Shown: positions 8,346 through 17,879, numbered from the stretch's first letter. The stretch is 24,645 bases of DNA from Chitinophagaceae bacterium (GCA_947468255.1 CANIMM010000014.1:1-24645), one strand, 5' to 3'. A program made the numbers and translations. Notes: generated from the sequence alone by a model not told the origin.

Positions 8346-11090
8346 TTAAAACATTCGAGGAATACCCAATTGTGTTTTTCCGGATTCGTGGTATTTTACA
8401 TTTTCATTTGCTGATGGATTTTCGCTAACCACCGTCCAGGATTGAATGTCACTCCCATTGGGTACTAGAAAAATCGCTTCATTGGGCTTCGTTGCAAAGC
8501 TTACAATCGCTCCGCTAAGCACTCGATTTTTTCGATTCATATTGGAGCTGAGCGTTGCTTTTTCCCAAGGCAATTCCAATTTGCAATCAGCACCATGTAA
8601 ACTTTTCAGTGCAATCCATATTATTTTCCCCGACTTGATTTCTGAGGAGATCACAAATCCTCCTTGTGCATGCAGCGTAAATCGACCATTTTTAGTGGGA
8701 TCAAAAGCAGGAAACAACCGAATTATTCCATCCTGACTCTGAAGCATTGATTCATTCATGGCGGTTGCCAGCACCGACATCGCCTCCATCGACATGTGAC
8801 GGAATGGCCAAGCCGGAAGAGGCACTTTTTCCCCATTGGGAGATCCAATAATATTTACAGAATTGGTTTTGAAATAAGATGTACCATGCGCATCTTCCTC
8901 CACTTCTGAACTAATATGTCCCCAACCATTCACGAAAAATTGCCACTTAGCAGGAAACTGTGCCAGATTGATGGCTAACTCCTTCGCTAATCCAAGACGC
9001 GCCATCACAATGGGAACTGGCTCCCATCCCATGTTCTCAGTGCCATACAATCGCAGCGTAGAAGTCATCACTTTGAACAAGGATTCATCTTTTTGTTTTA
9101 ATCCCACTAATCCGGAAGGAAAAACAGGCGACCATGGCACTGCAGGAAAGACCCCATCCAATATGCGAAACTCAGCGGGCTTGGGGTTTTTGTCATCTTT
9201 AGGAAGTAGGTCTGCATATTGTGGATCGCCCGTTTCATACCAGGTTGTCAGCCAGCGCTGCTGCTGAATGCCCCAACCAGCAGCTATAATCTGATTTCCC
9301 GGAGCTGGATATTCTTTAAAAATACCCCTGTTAATGACCGCTCCGTTTTCATTCTGTCTAATCAATCCTGGACCTGCTTTTACCACTGGAAGGGGCGCTA
9401 AATGATCGAGGATATCTTTGTAAACCTTATTCTCTGGACCATCCTCCCCAACAGTTTTAAGCGCTTCTAGTGCAACTGAAAATAACGTTCGAGCATAGAC
9501 TAATTCTGTAAGCCCATCATGCAGCTTGATTGTTCCTTCGTAGCCAGTGCCTTCTTTGGCATGATACAATCCATCACCTTCTTTTATCAGCAAGGATTGA
9601 AAAAAATGAGTCGCCTCCAAAATAAATGGAAGCGCTTGTTCTTTTAAAAATTGTTTATCCTGGGTGAATTGATATTGCCTCCAAAAATCTAAGGCGATCT
9701 CTGCTACAGGAGTGTGATTATCCTTAACATCCGAATCAATTCGATTGTATCCATTTCTATTGGTAACATCTGAAATAAATGCGCCTTCAGATTGATAAAA
9801 ATCCTTCGCATCTTTCTTTGCAAATCGAAGTGAATTAAATCTAAAATCAAGATAGGGTGTTACTAAATCATGAAATCCAGCAGCATTTAATGGCCAATAG
9901 AGCTGTTGCTGATTCCAATGAAAATAAAAATTCCACTGTTGAATATCGTGATTCCATCCCCATGAGCCATTGTTAAAGCGCCCTGGATATTTTGCTCCTT
10001 GTGAAGCATTTGCATAATACATGGTCAAATACCAGAGGTTATTCAAATAATCATCGCCATAATCTACAAACGAGCGATTCCAGATCGATTTCCAATAGGC
10101 TGAATGAGTTGCCAATTTTGACGCTATATCTTGATCTTGTAATGCAATGATTTTATGCTTAACCTCCGTAATTGGATTGCCAAAAATAGGAGAACTAACA
10201 GCAAATGCTAATTGGGCCTTCTTATCTTTTTTTCCACTTAGCAAAATAGAAGCCATCCGCGAATGATCCCGCGAAGTACTAACTTTCAATCCATTGGTCT
10301 TGAGCACTGACCCTGCAACAGCAAACGTTCCGCTAGTTAGTTGCTGGGTTATATAAACATTCTTATCTTCTGCCATCGCCTCCGTTCCTGCAAGTCCAAT
10401 CTCTGCATCTCTTTTCATTCGGGTATACCACATCGAGAAGGTTCGTGAACCGAATCGATCAACCGATATTTGCATAGGTACATCCTCTTTGAAAGCGCTT
10501 TCTACATCACAAAGCAATAATCCTGATTGATGATCAATAAAAGCCGAAAAGGCCAGATGTCCAAATGGCGTTGAGCCATCTAATATTAGTTTTGCATCAG
10601 ACAGACTAAGTCGAGCCTTAAAATCGGTAAGATAGAGTGTATTAAAAACTGGAAATTTAAAATCAATCTCAATACGACAAGCCTGTCTTTGAGTCGTATA
10701 ATAATCGTATTTCTCAGTCCAAGTTTCTGGTTTATCCGATTTAGCATCGTCCCATAAATCACACTTATTGATAACCATAATAATTTTAGACCCTTCGCAC
10801 CACACCAATGCCGACACATCGCCATTACCCAATGGAATACCCTGCATCGGATCAACTGGAGGACTTTTATACACCAAATCATAGCGCGAGATGCGCCCAG
10901 GCCATCCAATATTCCAAGAAAAAGAGGTAGGATTAAATGAAGAACTGATGCTCGTATGCTTGTTTTTTAAACTATCAGATAAACAGATGGCAGACTTAGG
11001 CAAACAAAACAATACAACAAAAATGATCGTAGTGAAAATTGGAACTATGAACTTCGTCTTCCTAGAATAAGATGCAGTAACAATCGGCAT
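8346..11090 (-). CDS. Large secreted glycoside hydrolase, GH95-like with DUF5703-type N-terminus
   Basis: A 914-residue protein. Residues 10-37 form a signal sequence or anchor (KFIVPIFTTIIFVVLFCL). The N-terminal domain carries IPLGNGDVSALVW (about 85-97) and MVINKCDLWDD (about 105-115), the lead-in seen in GH95-like and DUF5703 proteins. An (alpha/alpha)6 barrel follows from about residue 330, with WGWNHDIQQWNFYFHWNQQQ and LYWPLNAAGFHDL at about 375-405, and GWEPVPIVMARLGLA and FPAFDP further on. A beta-sandwich closes the protein. GH95 enzymes remove alpha-L-fucose or alpha-L-galactose from glycans; this one is related in architecture but its specificity is unknown. The start is the ATG at 11088-11090; a TTG start 24 nt further upstream is unlikely. 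No SusC/D pair adjoins it, so it is not in a typical polysaccharide utilisation locus. Confidence 0.8.
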   Translation of the reverse strand: MPIVTASYSRKTKFIVPIFTTIIFVVLFCLPKSAICLSDSLKNKHTSISSSFNPTSFSWNIGWPGRISRYDLVYKSPPVDPMQGIPLGNGDVSALVWCEGSKIIMVINKCDLWDDAKSDKPETWTEKYDYYTTQRQACRIEIDFKFPVFNTLYLTDFKARLSLSDAKLILDGSTPFGHLAFSAFIDHQSGLLLCDVESAFKEDVPMQISVDRFGSRTFSMWYTRMKRDAEIGLAGTEAMAEDKNVYITQQLTSGTFAVAGSVLKTNGLKVSTSRDHSRMASILLSGKKDKKAQLAFAVSSPIFGNPITEVKHKIIALQDQDIASKLATHSAYWKSIWNRSFVDYGDDYLNNLWYLTMYYANASQGAKYPGRFNNGSWGWNHDIQQWNFYFHWNQQQLYWPLNAAGFHDLVTPYLDFRFNSLRFAKKDAKDFYQSEGAFISDVTNRNGYNRIDSDVKDNHTPVAEIALDFWRQYQFTQDKQFLKEQALPFILEATHFFQSLLIKEGDGLYHAKEGTGYEGTIKLHDGLTELVYARTLFSVALEALKTVGEDGPENKVYKDILDHLAPLPVVKAGPGLIRQNENGAVINRGIFKEYPAPGNQIIAAGWGIQQQRWLTTWYETGDPQYADLLPKDDKNPKPAEFRILDGVFPAVPWSPVFPSGLVGLKQKDESLFKVMTSTLRLYGTENMGWEPVPIVMARLGLAKELAINLAQFPAKWQFFVNGWGHISSEVEEDAHGTSYFKTNSVNIIGSPNGEKVPLPAWPFRHMSMEAMSVLATAMNESMLQSQDGIIRLFPAFDPTKNGRFTLHAQGGFVISSEIKSGKIIWIALKSLHGADCKLELPWEKATLSSNMNRKNRVLSGAIVSFATKPNEAIFLVPNGSDIQSWTVVSENPSANENVKYHESGKTQLGIPRMF

Positions 11091-11188
11091 AGCAAAAAAT
11101 TTAAAGTCAGTCAATTGGAGAATAAAAAATTGGATTACTTAGGTGTAAAAATAGGGAAAGGAGTTTTATAGTTTTTTGATATTTTTTG

Positions 11189-11285
11189 GTAACCAATTCC
11201 ATATATATTAAAATGAGTGGATTTAACCCTATTGAATGTAGAATTATTTGTTTTTTTTCAGTTATAATTTAATATAATTGGTTAC
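11189..11285. repeat. 10-bp inverted repeat in the divergent intergenic region
   Basis: GTAACCAATT at 11189-11198 is repeated in exact reverse complement as AATTGGTTAC at 11276-11285, 77 nt apart. The first copy also sits in a near-palindrome, TTGGTAACCAA (11186-11196). The pair lies in the 259-nt gap between divergently transcribed genes (8346-11090 minus and 11350-12342 plus) and could be a two-site operator controlling both. The region is very AT-rich, so chance is a real alternative. Confidence 0.35.
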
Positions 11286-11349
11286 TTTTAAATTATAATG
11301 AATGGTGTATTTCATACAATTTAAATTTTACCTTTTAAATATTACCCAC

Positions 11350-12342
11350 ATGGAAATTTTTCACCCCATTTTTGAGCAACTAAGAAGATTTTTTGGAATG
11401 AGTGGAATTCTGGAGATTATTCAATCAGGGAACTACGAAACTTTACTTACTTATAAGGGCATCAAGAGTGTGCTACAACCCCTGCTGCAAATCACTTTAA
11501 TATTTGAACTAATAAGAGGTTTGTTATATCGTAAGTTTAAAGTAATTAATTATAAAATATCCTTTTTTGCCTATGTACTCAACTCCATCATAGGAAGGTA
11601 TATTTCGATTGGGATGACCGTAATTATGATTGGGCTGCTTGAAAAATATGCGATTATAAACATCTCCTTTACTTGGTACTGGTTTGTTTACGGATATATC
11701 ATTTGGGAATTTGGGCATTTCATTTACCATTTTCTAGCACATAAAGTACGCTTATTTTGGTGTTTACATTCTACACACCATGCACCAGAAAGTATGCATT
11801 TGGGTATTTCCTACGCGCACTTTTTTTTAGAAGGCCCTTATGCAGACATCATTAGAACTTCCATTTGTATTTTAGCGGGTGTGCCGCCGCCCATGTTATT
11901 TGTAATCATGTTCATTGACGGATATTGGGGCTCATTTATTCATATTGGAGACACCATGATAAAAAATGCAAAATTAGGTTTTTTAGGAAACCTTATTTTA
12001 ACGCCATCACATCATCGTGTTCATCATGCAAGAAATCCAATTTATATGGACACCAATTATTGTAATTTATTAAACATTTGGGACAAGATTTTTAAAACCT
12101 ACCAACCTGAATTAAAAGCGATTCCTGTGGAATATGGTATTACTAGAACCGTTAAGCCCAATAATTTTTTGGATGCGTATGTGGGGGAATTCACCTTATT
12201 GGGAAAGGATATTTACAATGCTCCTGGTATCTTAAATAAAATACGCTACCTATTTATGCCTCCAGGTTGGAGCCATACTGGTGATCATAAAACATCCAAG
12301 GTAATGCGAGAACTATTTTATGCTGATCAGAATAAAAGTTAG
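11350..12342 (+). CDS. Sterol desaturase / fatty acid hydroxylase family membrane protein
   Basis: A 330-residue integral membrane enzyme. Hydrophobic segments lie at about 41-58, 71-97, 104-125 and 165-195. The di-iron histidine clusters of the family are complete: H123-x3-H127 (HFIYH), H140-x2-H143-H144 (HSTHH), and H222-x2-H225-H226 (HRVHH). Members hydroxylate or desaturate lipids such as sterols, carotenoids, sphingolipid bases or fatty acyl chains using oxygen. In Bacteroidota, sphingolipid or fatty-acid hydroxylation is plausible, but the substrate is not shown here. I chose the ATG at 11350 (MEIFHPIFEQL) because the family usually begins with a short amphipathic helix like this; an ATG at 11302 in the same frame would add 16 residues. 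No co-directional partner adjoins it closely. Confidence 0.88.
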   Translation: MEIFHPIFEQLRRFFGMSGILEIIQSGNYETLLTYKGIKSVLQPLLQITLIFELIRGLLYRKFKVINYKISFFAYVLNSIIGRYISIGMTVIMIGLLEKYAIINISFTWYWFVYGYIIWEFGHFIYHFLAHKVRLFWCLHSTHHAPESMHLGISYAHFFLEGPYADIIRTSICILAGVPPPMLFVIMFIDGYWGSFIHIGDTMIKNAKLGFLGNLILTPSHHRVHHARNPIYMDTNYCNLLNIWDKIFKTYQPELKAIPVEYGITRTVKPNNFLDAYVGEFTLLGKDIYNAPGILNKIRYLFMPPGWSHTGDHKTSKVMRELFYADQNKS

Positions 12343-12491
12343 CGGATGGGGTAGAGAATCCTAATTATATGATCAGGTATTTCCGCTCCGAGCGAAATTG
12401 GGCATTGGATAGGCTACAGGCAAAATAATCTAAGTTAGAAATTTAAGCAGAACAACTTCAACAAGAAATGAACCCTTATTAACAATTGATC

Positions 12492-14075
12492 ATGCTTGAC
12501 AGAAGACTTTTTATAAAAAATTCTGCGCTATTAAGTACTAGTGCATTACTTGGCAATAGCAACCTATTTACTATACAACCTAATGCCAGCAGAAGTTTTG
12601 GTCTTTGTGTGAATACAAAAACGCTCAATAGCTTTCCCGATTATATCAATATCATTTCCTCCAGTGGCATTAACGAAGTGTGGATGCCTTTATTTATAAA
12701 TGGTTACTGGCCTTATCCGATGGAGGATATTTTACTTTGGAAAGAAAGATTTGAAAGAAAAGGAATTGCAGTGAATATGGTAAGTGTTCCTTTTGGACAT
12801 CCCGGCGGCTCCTTAGGCGACGCTCAAAATTATGATATCACACCCCAATATTGGCCTAGACGGGTTGACATTGATGGGAATAAATTTTCAGGAACATCCG
12901 TACATCCAAATGTCACCCAAGAAAATATAACGGTCATTCAAAAAGTTGATAAATCCGGATTCAATAAATTATTTCTGGATGATGATTTTCGGCTGGCAGC
13001 ATCTCCTGGTAATATTGGCGGATGTTTTTGCGATGACCATCAAAATGAATTTATTACCAAATACGGCTATGCTAAAAAAGATATGGAGCAATTAAGCAAC
13101 TCCATCAAAAAGCGCAATTTGGATTCAATCGTACGCAATTGGATCGAATACAATTGTGATCAACTTACGCATTCTTTCAAGGCTCAACAGGCCGCTGCAC
13201 CCCATGTTAAACTTGGCATAATGGTGATGTATCTGGGTTCGGAAAAAGCAGGTATCCGTCTGGGTGATTACAAAGAAGCCTTATTTAGAGTGGGTGAATT
13301 AATGTTTAGTGATAAACATTTTTCCCCCGTAAAAGGAAAAACGGATGAACTCTTTAGTTCACTTTTTCACCGAAGATTTGTTAAACCAGAAATGGCATAT
13401 AGCGAAACCACTGCTTATCCTGCAAATAAACTGTCAGCAAAAAATATGGCAGCAAAGCTGCATATATCTACCATTTCCGATGTGCGAAATACGATGATGA
13501 TGAGCGGATTAGACCCCTTCCCTTTTAGTCATTGGACTACGCTTGCTCCAACTATTAAAAAAGTTGCCGCTATGCATAAAAAGATAGCGGGTCAAAAGCT
13601 AGTGGGCCCATTTAAGCACTATTGGGGAACAAGTAGCAGGATGATCGGCGACGATAAGCCCTACAGTCTTTTTCTAGCTGCTGGAATGCCTTTTGAGGTT
13701 ACTGATATACCTGCAGCTGATGGCTGGACTTTCCTTTCTGATTTTGATATTGAAGATGTTTCTGCAGGGACCTTAGAATCAAAGGGAACTACATTTATTT
13801 ATGGTTCAAATAAAGAAAAAAAAATAAATGGGATGAGATTTATTGCAGAAGATCTTACAACAATTTTTACATTCAAACAAGAAATTATTCCTTTGCTGAA
13901 GGGTGTACCCTATGTTGTTGAAGACAAACCCGTGGTATGTGCATGGTATCCTAAAATCAAGACGGTGCTGTTGTGGAACTTATCAGAAACCAAAGAAGTA
14001 TTTACAGTAAAATTGGATTACAAAATACAAACGGTTGAAATAGAGGGATTGGACTCAAAGCTAATCGCTATTTAA
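12492..14075 (+). CDS. Tat-exported hypothetical protein, probable TIM-barrel glycoside hydrolase
   Basis: A 527-residue protein. The N-terminus DRRLFIKNSALL followed by a weakly hydrophobic segment fits a twin-arginine export signal (R4-R5-x-F-I-K). The body alternates strands and helices: INEVWMPLFINGYW, GIAVNMVSVPFG, NKLFLDDDFRL (about 159-168), then GGCFCDDHQNEF (about 176-187). A CFC-x-x-(H/C)-x-x-F element just after an acidic strand end is common in TIM-barrel sugar hydrolases of the GH42/GHL type, so D163-D165 may be catalytic. The last 80 residues (KTVLLWNLSETKEVFTV) look like the beta-sandwich tail of such enzymes. I do not recognise a named family. The start is the ATG at 12492; an in-frame TTG lies 6 nt upstream. 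It stands alone and converges with the GLPGLI gene. Confidence 0.6.
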   Translation: MLDRRLFIKNSALLSTSALLGNSNLFTIQPNASRSFGLCVNTKTLNSFPDYINIISSSGINEVWMPLFINGYWPYPMEDILLWKERFERKGIAVNMVSVPFGHPGGSLGDAQNYDITPQYWPRRVDIDGNKFSGTSVHPNVTQENITVIQKVDKSGFNKLFLDDDFRLAASPGNIGGCFCDDHQNEFITKYGYAKKDMEQLSNSIKKRNLDSIVRNWIEYNCDQLTHSFKAQQAAAPHVKLGIMVMYLGSEKAGIRLGDYKEALFRVGELMFSDKHFSPVKGKTDELFSSLFHRRFVKPEMAYSETTAYPANKLSAKNMAAKLHISTISDVRNTMMMSGLDPFPFSHWTTLAPTIKKVAAMHKKIAGQKLVGPFKHYWGTSSRMIGDDKPYSLFLAAGMPFEVTDIPAADGWTFLSDFDIEDVSAGTLESKGTTFIYGSNKEKKINGMRFIAEDLTTIFTFKQEIIPLLKGVPYVVEDKPVVCAWYPKIKTVLLWNLSETKEVFTVKLDYKIQTVEIEGLDSKLIAI

Positions 14076-14197
14076 TTAAGAGCATTTATGTCCGTCTTAA
14101 AAACAAGGTGTAGAAAACCCGACCCTAAGCATCGCCGAATTTTCCAGCGCCATAGCTATTTCTATCCCCTTGTATCATTTATTGAAATACGCCAATT

Positions 14198-15016
14198 TTA
14201 ATCTGGCCTACCAAAACGAACTGGGCCGTTTTTTTGCATTTCTTCCATAATTTTTTTCATGTTATCCGTAAATTGTTGCCTCGTCATTATTTCTCCCTTG
14301 GTTGGTTTTACCAATTCCTTTTTTGAATACTTGCCAGAAATTTCAACGGCAGCAGTGATAGACGCTCCGTTATCTGAATTTACTTCTAGGATAGCTCCCG
14401 GTAAACCGGAAAAATTTTCAGGTCCCACGGCAACAGGAATGTCTTCGGCATACCAAACCACCACTTCTATCTCTTTGGGCTTATTGTCGGCCCTTACAGA
14501 ATCTCGCCTAGGACCTCCAGGAGGTGGTCCTCCAAAATTCATTCTCATCATTTGACCCACTGTAGTAGTAGTCGCTTTTTTACAAAGATGTTTTGCAATG
14601 ACCTTGGTTTCCTCAGATATTTTCCATTTTATTTGTCTTACTGAATCAATCACCAAAAAATCTTTTTCAAAAAATGAACGCGCTTCATACTGCATTTGAT
14701 TTGTAAGATCAGTAAAGGTGGTGGTTGAAGGCATCCTAAATACCATGCGCTGCCCGCCTCTGTCACCGCCACTACTAGCAAAAGGATCTGGTGCATCTTC
14801 TTCAATGACCGATTTAAACAAACAGGATTGCTCATTGAATAATAGCTCAAATTTATCAGTTCTGGTTTCAGGAATTCTAGCCCGCATTTCAGGATCGGTA
14901 ATGTTTCTTCGCATATTGACTACCCGCTCATATACAATTTTACCCTCTTTCATTTGGGCAACTGAGCTAGCACAGCTGGCTATTATTAAGGCTGATACAA
15001 ATAATATTATTTTCAT
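14198..15016 (-). CDS. GLPGLI family protein
   Basis: A 272-residue exported protein of the Bacteroidota GLPGLI family, named for the motif present here as FSGLPGAILEV (residues 202-212). Other family marks are the early GKIVYERV strand, the WYAEDIPVAVGPENF stretch just before the motif, and the late EIMTRQQF. The signal ends either at AQ (residue 21) or at a lipobox-like IASC (cysteine 15), so it may be a lipoprotein. Two Gly/Pro/Arg-rich inserts (82-95 and about 155-172, with GGPPPGGPRR) are unlike the rest of the protein. It follows the outer-membrane barrel gene by 37 nt, the usual arrangement for this family, and is probably co-transcribed. Its function is unknown. Confidence 0.9.
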   Translation of the reverse strand: MKIILFVSALIIASCASSVAQMKEGKIVYERVVNMRRNITDPEMRARIPETRTDKFELLFNEQSCLFKSVIEEDAPDPFASSGGDRGGQRMVFRMPSTTTFTDLTNQMQYEARSFFEKDFLVIDSVRQIKWKISEETKVIAKHLCKKATTTTVGQMMRMNFGGPPPGGPRRDSVRADNKPKEIEVVVWYAEDIPVAVGPENFSGLPGAILEVNSDNGASITAAVEISGKYSKKELVKPTKGEIMTRQQFTDNMKKIMEEMQKNGPVRFGRPD

Positions 15017-15053
15017 GTGTTGCTATTTTTTTAACAATATAAATTTAGTGCTT

Positions 15054-17879
15054 TTAATCCGATCGCATCATAAATGTGCGAGGGCCACCATTTCGACCAC
15101 CCAGTCCAGATTTTTGTAAACTATAGGTAACCCCCATTAAAAAATATTGGCTAATCACGTTGTATTGCTGGTCAATAATTTGAGATTGAGATACGGTATG
15201 ACTAATGCCAGCACTTTTGTTTAGGAGATCATAAGCACTAAGTTTAACCTCTGCCCGTTTGTTTTTCATGAAAAATTTGGAGAAAAAAGCATTCCATATT
15301 GGGATAGCTGTATTATAGCCCGCAGCTCGCCCAGAATTGATGGTATAATTTATTGACTGATTTAGCACTAAACCCCAGGGTAAATAATTGGTAATCTCTG
15401 CCGAATACACCCTAGTTAGATAATTGGTATTTAAAGAAGGATTTTTTGCATTATTGGTAATGCTATATGAATACCTTGTTGACATATTAATATCAATCAC
15501 TTCACTTAGTTGGTAATTGTAGGTAAGGGAAGGGCCTGCACTTTTAATCACAATGGTATTCAACGCTCCGTTGGAGAAAGACACATTGTTATTCAGGCCT
15601 GCATTTAATCCAAAATTGATCCTTGAATGAATCTTTTTCAAACCGAATCCATAGTTGGCATTGCCATTGATCCTATACACCCCATTAACGTTTACTGGCT
15701 TGGTAAGTATCGTACGATTAGGTAAAATACTGTCATGATTTACAATAGAATTATTAGACACCGCTGCATTTAAGAAGGCGAAAAAGTTTTTTTGTGATAT
15801 GAACTTAGACGAAAAAAAACGCAGATTTAAATTATGCGTATACGTTCTTTGCAAATCCGGATTTCCCATAACCGGATTGTTGATATTGCTGATGTCTAAT
15901 ACCGGCTGTAACTGTGTTAACGAAGGTTGAGAAGTAGAGGTCCGATAATTAAAGTTTAAATTTTTGGTGCGGGAAAAATTAAACTGCATCATAGCAGCGG
16001 GTAGCAGGTCAGTGACCTGCTGGTTCACTTTTGTTTGAGTGTTGATATTCGTTCCATTTATTTGCGTGTTTTGCACCGAAACTCCTGAAGAAAAACTAAA
16101 CATTTTTTGATTGGTCCTGAAATTCATACCGCCACCCGAATACAAATAATTGCTTTCATATTCGTTGGTCAACCTACTATTCAATAAATCATGTTTGCCG
16201 TCCACTTTATTGATATCATATACTATTTTATGGCTTGCTCCATCACTTTTACTTACAAAGGAATTGAATTCTAATAAAGATTTCTTACTCATTGGCTCCG
16301 TGTATACCAAATTGGCTGAATAGCTAGATGAAGTTCCATTTCTGACATTTTGCTGATCAATCAAAGAATCTTTGGTGATCATTGAATTTAGGTAGGTTTT
16401 AATATTTGAAAGTTGTAACCCATTGGAACTGGATTCATTGTATCCATAAGTAATCGTCGATGAAATGGTGCGGCCTTTTTTGGCGAATTTTTTTCTTAAC
16501 AACAAGTTGCCCGAAGCATTGAATGCATCTGTCGCATTAGAGGAAGTTGTTTGGGAAGTATTGGCCAATTTACCATCTGGCAATTCGGTAGTTGAATTAG
16601 CTGTTCCTGAAGAATTGGAGTGTTGAGTAGTGATATTAGGCGTAAATTTAAATGAGAACTTATCAGATACCTTTTGATCTAAAGTGCTACCAAATTTCCC
16701 CTGCTGGTCTTTTGATTGAGAATAGGAATTTGAATTTTGATTAAAAAAATTGCCCGGCACAAGATTTTGAATAAAGGACTTGCTAATTATATTACGATCG
16801 ATATCACTGCCTGAAATATTTGAATTAAAATCACTGGTTTTATTATTGAATACATTAGAGTAATTTCCTCCTCCTGCATACGTGTTTGCAACGCCTTGTG
16901 AATTAGCGCCCCCCATATCTGATATTCCTCCACCACCTCCTCCCCCGCCAATCATCATCCCTCCGCCCGCACCTGGTCGCATACCACCACCTGCCCCTGA
17001 AAAATTGGCTATATCGCCAAAAGAAAACCCCTGCCGATTGGTATTATTGGCCATTGCTATCAATGAAATTTGTTGATCATCGTTTAAACGATTCAGGTTG
17101 CCCTGCGCATCCCATCTGCCTGGATCTCCGGCTGCTGCACTCAACTTTCCAAAGGTTGAATGATTTCTGTCTTTTTTTAATTTAATATTAATACTGGTTT
17201 GCTCATTGCCATCATCCACTCCGGTAAACATAGACTGGTCAGATTTTTTATCAAAGACCTGTATTTTATCAACTGCATCTGCAGGCAGATTTCGAGTTGC
17301 CATTTTTGGGTCCCCGGTAAAAAATTCTTTCCCATTCACAAATACCTTTGAAACAGATTTTCCATTTATTGTAATGGCCCCAGCTTTATCCACTTCAATA
17401 CCCGGCATCTTTTTTAACATATCTTCCACTACTCCATTGGGTAATGTTTTAAAATTTTCGGAATTAAATTCAATGGTGTCGTTATTAATTACTACTGGAG
17501 GCCTTTTGGCTATCACATCAATATTTTCCATCTTACCGAGGTCTAGCATATAAATTTTACCCAAAGATAATTTTGCGGATGACCCGACTTTAAATGCAAG
17601 CCATAAAGGATGGTAACCCACATATGAAACAGATAGCAGGTATTTACCTGCTGTTACATTTTTTAACTGAAAATATCCTTCTTCATTGGTTCTGGTAAAA
17701 CTAATTAAAGAGGAATCTTTGGCCCTTGCCAAAGAAATGGTAGCTGAAATCAGGGGTTTATTTAAAGTGCTATCCGTAATAGTCCCTTCAATCAAAATAT
17801 TTTGAGCACTTAACAAATTGCCTGCAAAGAGACAACAGGTAATTAGAAATATTATTTTTACACCTTTTGATTGATTCAT
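15054..17879 (-). CDS. TonB-receptor-like outer membrane beta-barrel protein (OMP_b-brl_3 type)
   Basis: A 941-residue protein. Signal peptide at 1-25 (KIIFLITCCLFAGNLLSA); CarboxypepD-like beta sandwich at about 28-105 (IEGTITDSTLNKPLISATI); a plug-like domain at about 118-235 with VVEDMLKKMPGIEVD and ITINGKSVSKVFVNGKEFF; then a long barrel rich in Asn and Ser to the end. This is the pattern of outer-membrane barrel family proteins that pair with GLPGLI proteins, and the GLPGLI gene follows 37 nt downstream. Residues 294-337 are an unusual Gly-rich stretch with eight consecutive glycines, probably a surface or periplasmic loop after the plug. The protein probably transports or anchors something at the outer membrane; the substrate is unknown. 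The ATG at 17877-17879 directly precedes the signal peptide. Confidence 0.9.
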   Translation of the reverse strand: MNQSKGVKIIFLITCCLFAGNLLSAQNILIEGTITDSTLNKPLISATISLARAKDSSLISFTRTNEEGYFQLKNVTAGKYLLSVSYVGYHPLWLAFKVGSSAKLSLGKIYMLDLGKMENIDVIAKRPPVVINNDTIEFNSENFKTLPNGVVEDMLKKMPGIEVDKAGAITINGKSVSKVFVNGKEFFTGDPKMATRNLPADAVDKIQVFDKKSDQSMFTGVDDGNEQTSINIKLKKDRNHSTFGKLSAAAGDPGRWDAQGNLNRLNDDQQISLIAMANNTNRQGFSFGDIANFSGAGGGMRPGAGGGMMIGGGGGGGGISDMGGANSQGVANTYAGGGNYSNVFNNKTSDFNSNISGSDIDRNIISKSFIQNLVPGNFFNQNSNSYSQSKDQQGKFGSTLDQKVSDKFSFKFTPNITTQHSNSSGTANSTTELPDGKLANTSQTTSSNATDAFNASGNLLLRKKFAKKGRTISSTITYGYNESSSNGLQLSNIKTYLNSMITKDSLIDQQNVRNGTSSSYSANLVYTEPMSKKSLLEFNSFVSKSDGASHKIVYDINKVDGKHDLLNSRLTNEYESNYLYSGGGMNFRTNQKMFSFSSGVSVQNTQINGTNINTQTKVNQQVTDLLPAAMMQFNFSRTKNLNFNYRTSTSQPSLTQLQPVLDISNINNPVMGNPDLQRTYTHNLNLRFFSSKFISQKNFFAFLNAAVSNNSIVNHDSILPNRTILTKPVNVNGVYRINGNANYGFGLKKIHSRINFGLNAGLNNNVSFSNGALNTIVIKSAGPSLTYNYQLSEVIDINMSTRYSYSITNNAKNPSLNTNYLTRVYSAEITNYLPWGLVLNQSINYTINSGRAAGYNTAIPIWNAFFSKFFMKNKRAEVKLSAYDLLNKSAGISHTVSQSQIIDQQYNVISQYFLMGVTYSLQKSGLGGRNGGPRTFMMRSD
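16869..17000 (-). repeat. Glycine-rich low-complexity segment inside the barrel protein gene
   Basis: It encodes residues 294-337 of the outer-membrane protein. The segment has repeated GAGGGM units and a run of eight Gly codons (around 16926-16949), written on the plus strand as CC-rich triplets. Codon choice within the run varies, so it is not a simple triplet slippage tract. Its length may vary between strains. Confidence 0.8.

Noticed and set aside
12391..12413. TTTCCGCTCCGAGCGAAA-like short inverted repeat between two plus-strand genes
   Set aside because: The central loop would be a single base, so no stable hairpin can form, and no T tract follows.
14511..14530. Near-palindromic GGACC...GGTCC block
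   Set aside because: It falls inside the GLPGLI coding region and follows from the repeated Gly and Pro codons of GGPPPGGP; no separate function is needed.
14718..15119. 133-codon plus-strand frame
   Set aside because: It is antisense to the GLPGLI gene and the end of the barrel gene, with no signal or domain of its own.
16882..17076. Plus-strand frame encoding a poly-proline peptide
   Set aside because: It is the reverse complement of the Gly-rich codons of the barrel protein, whose frame is supported by plug and barrel features on both sides.
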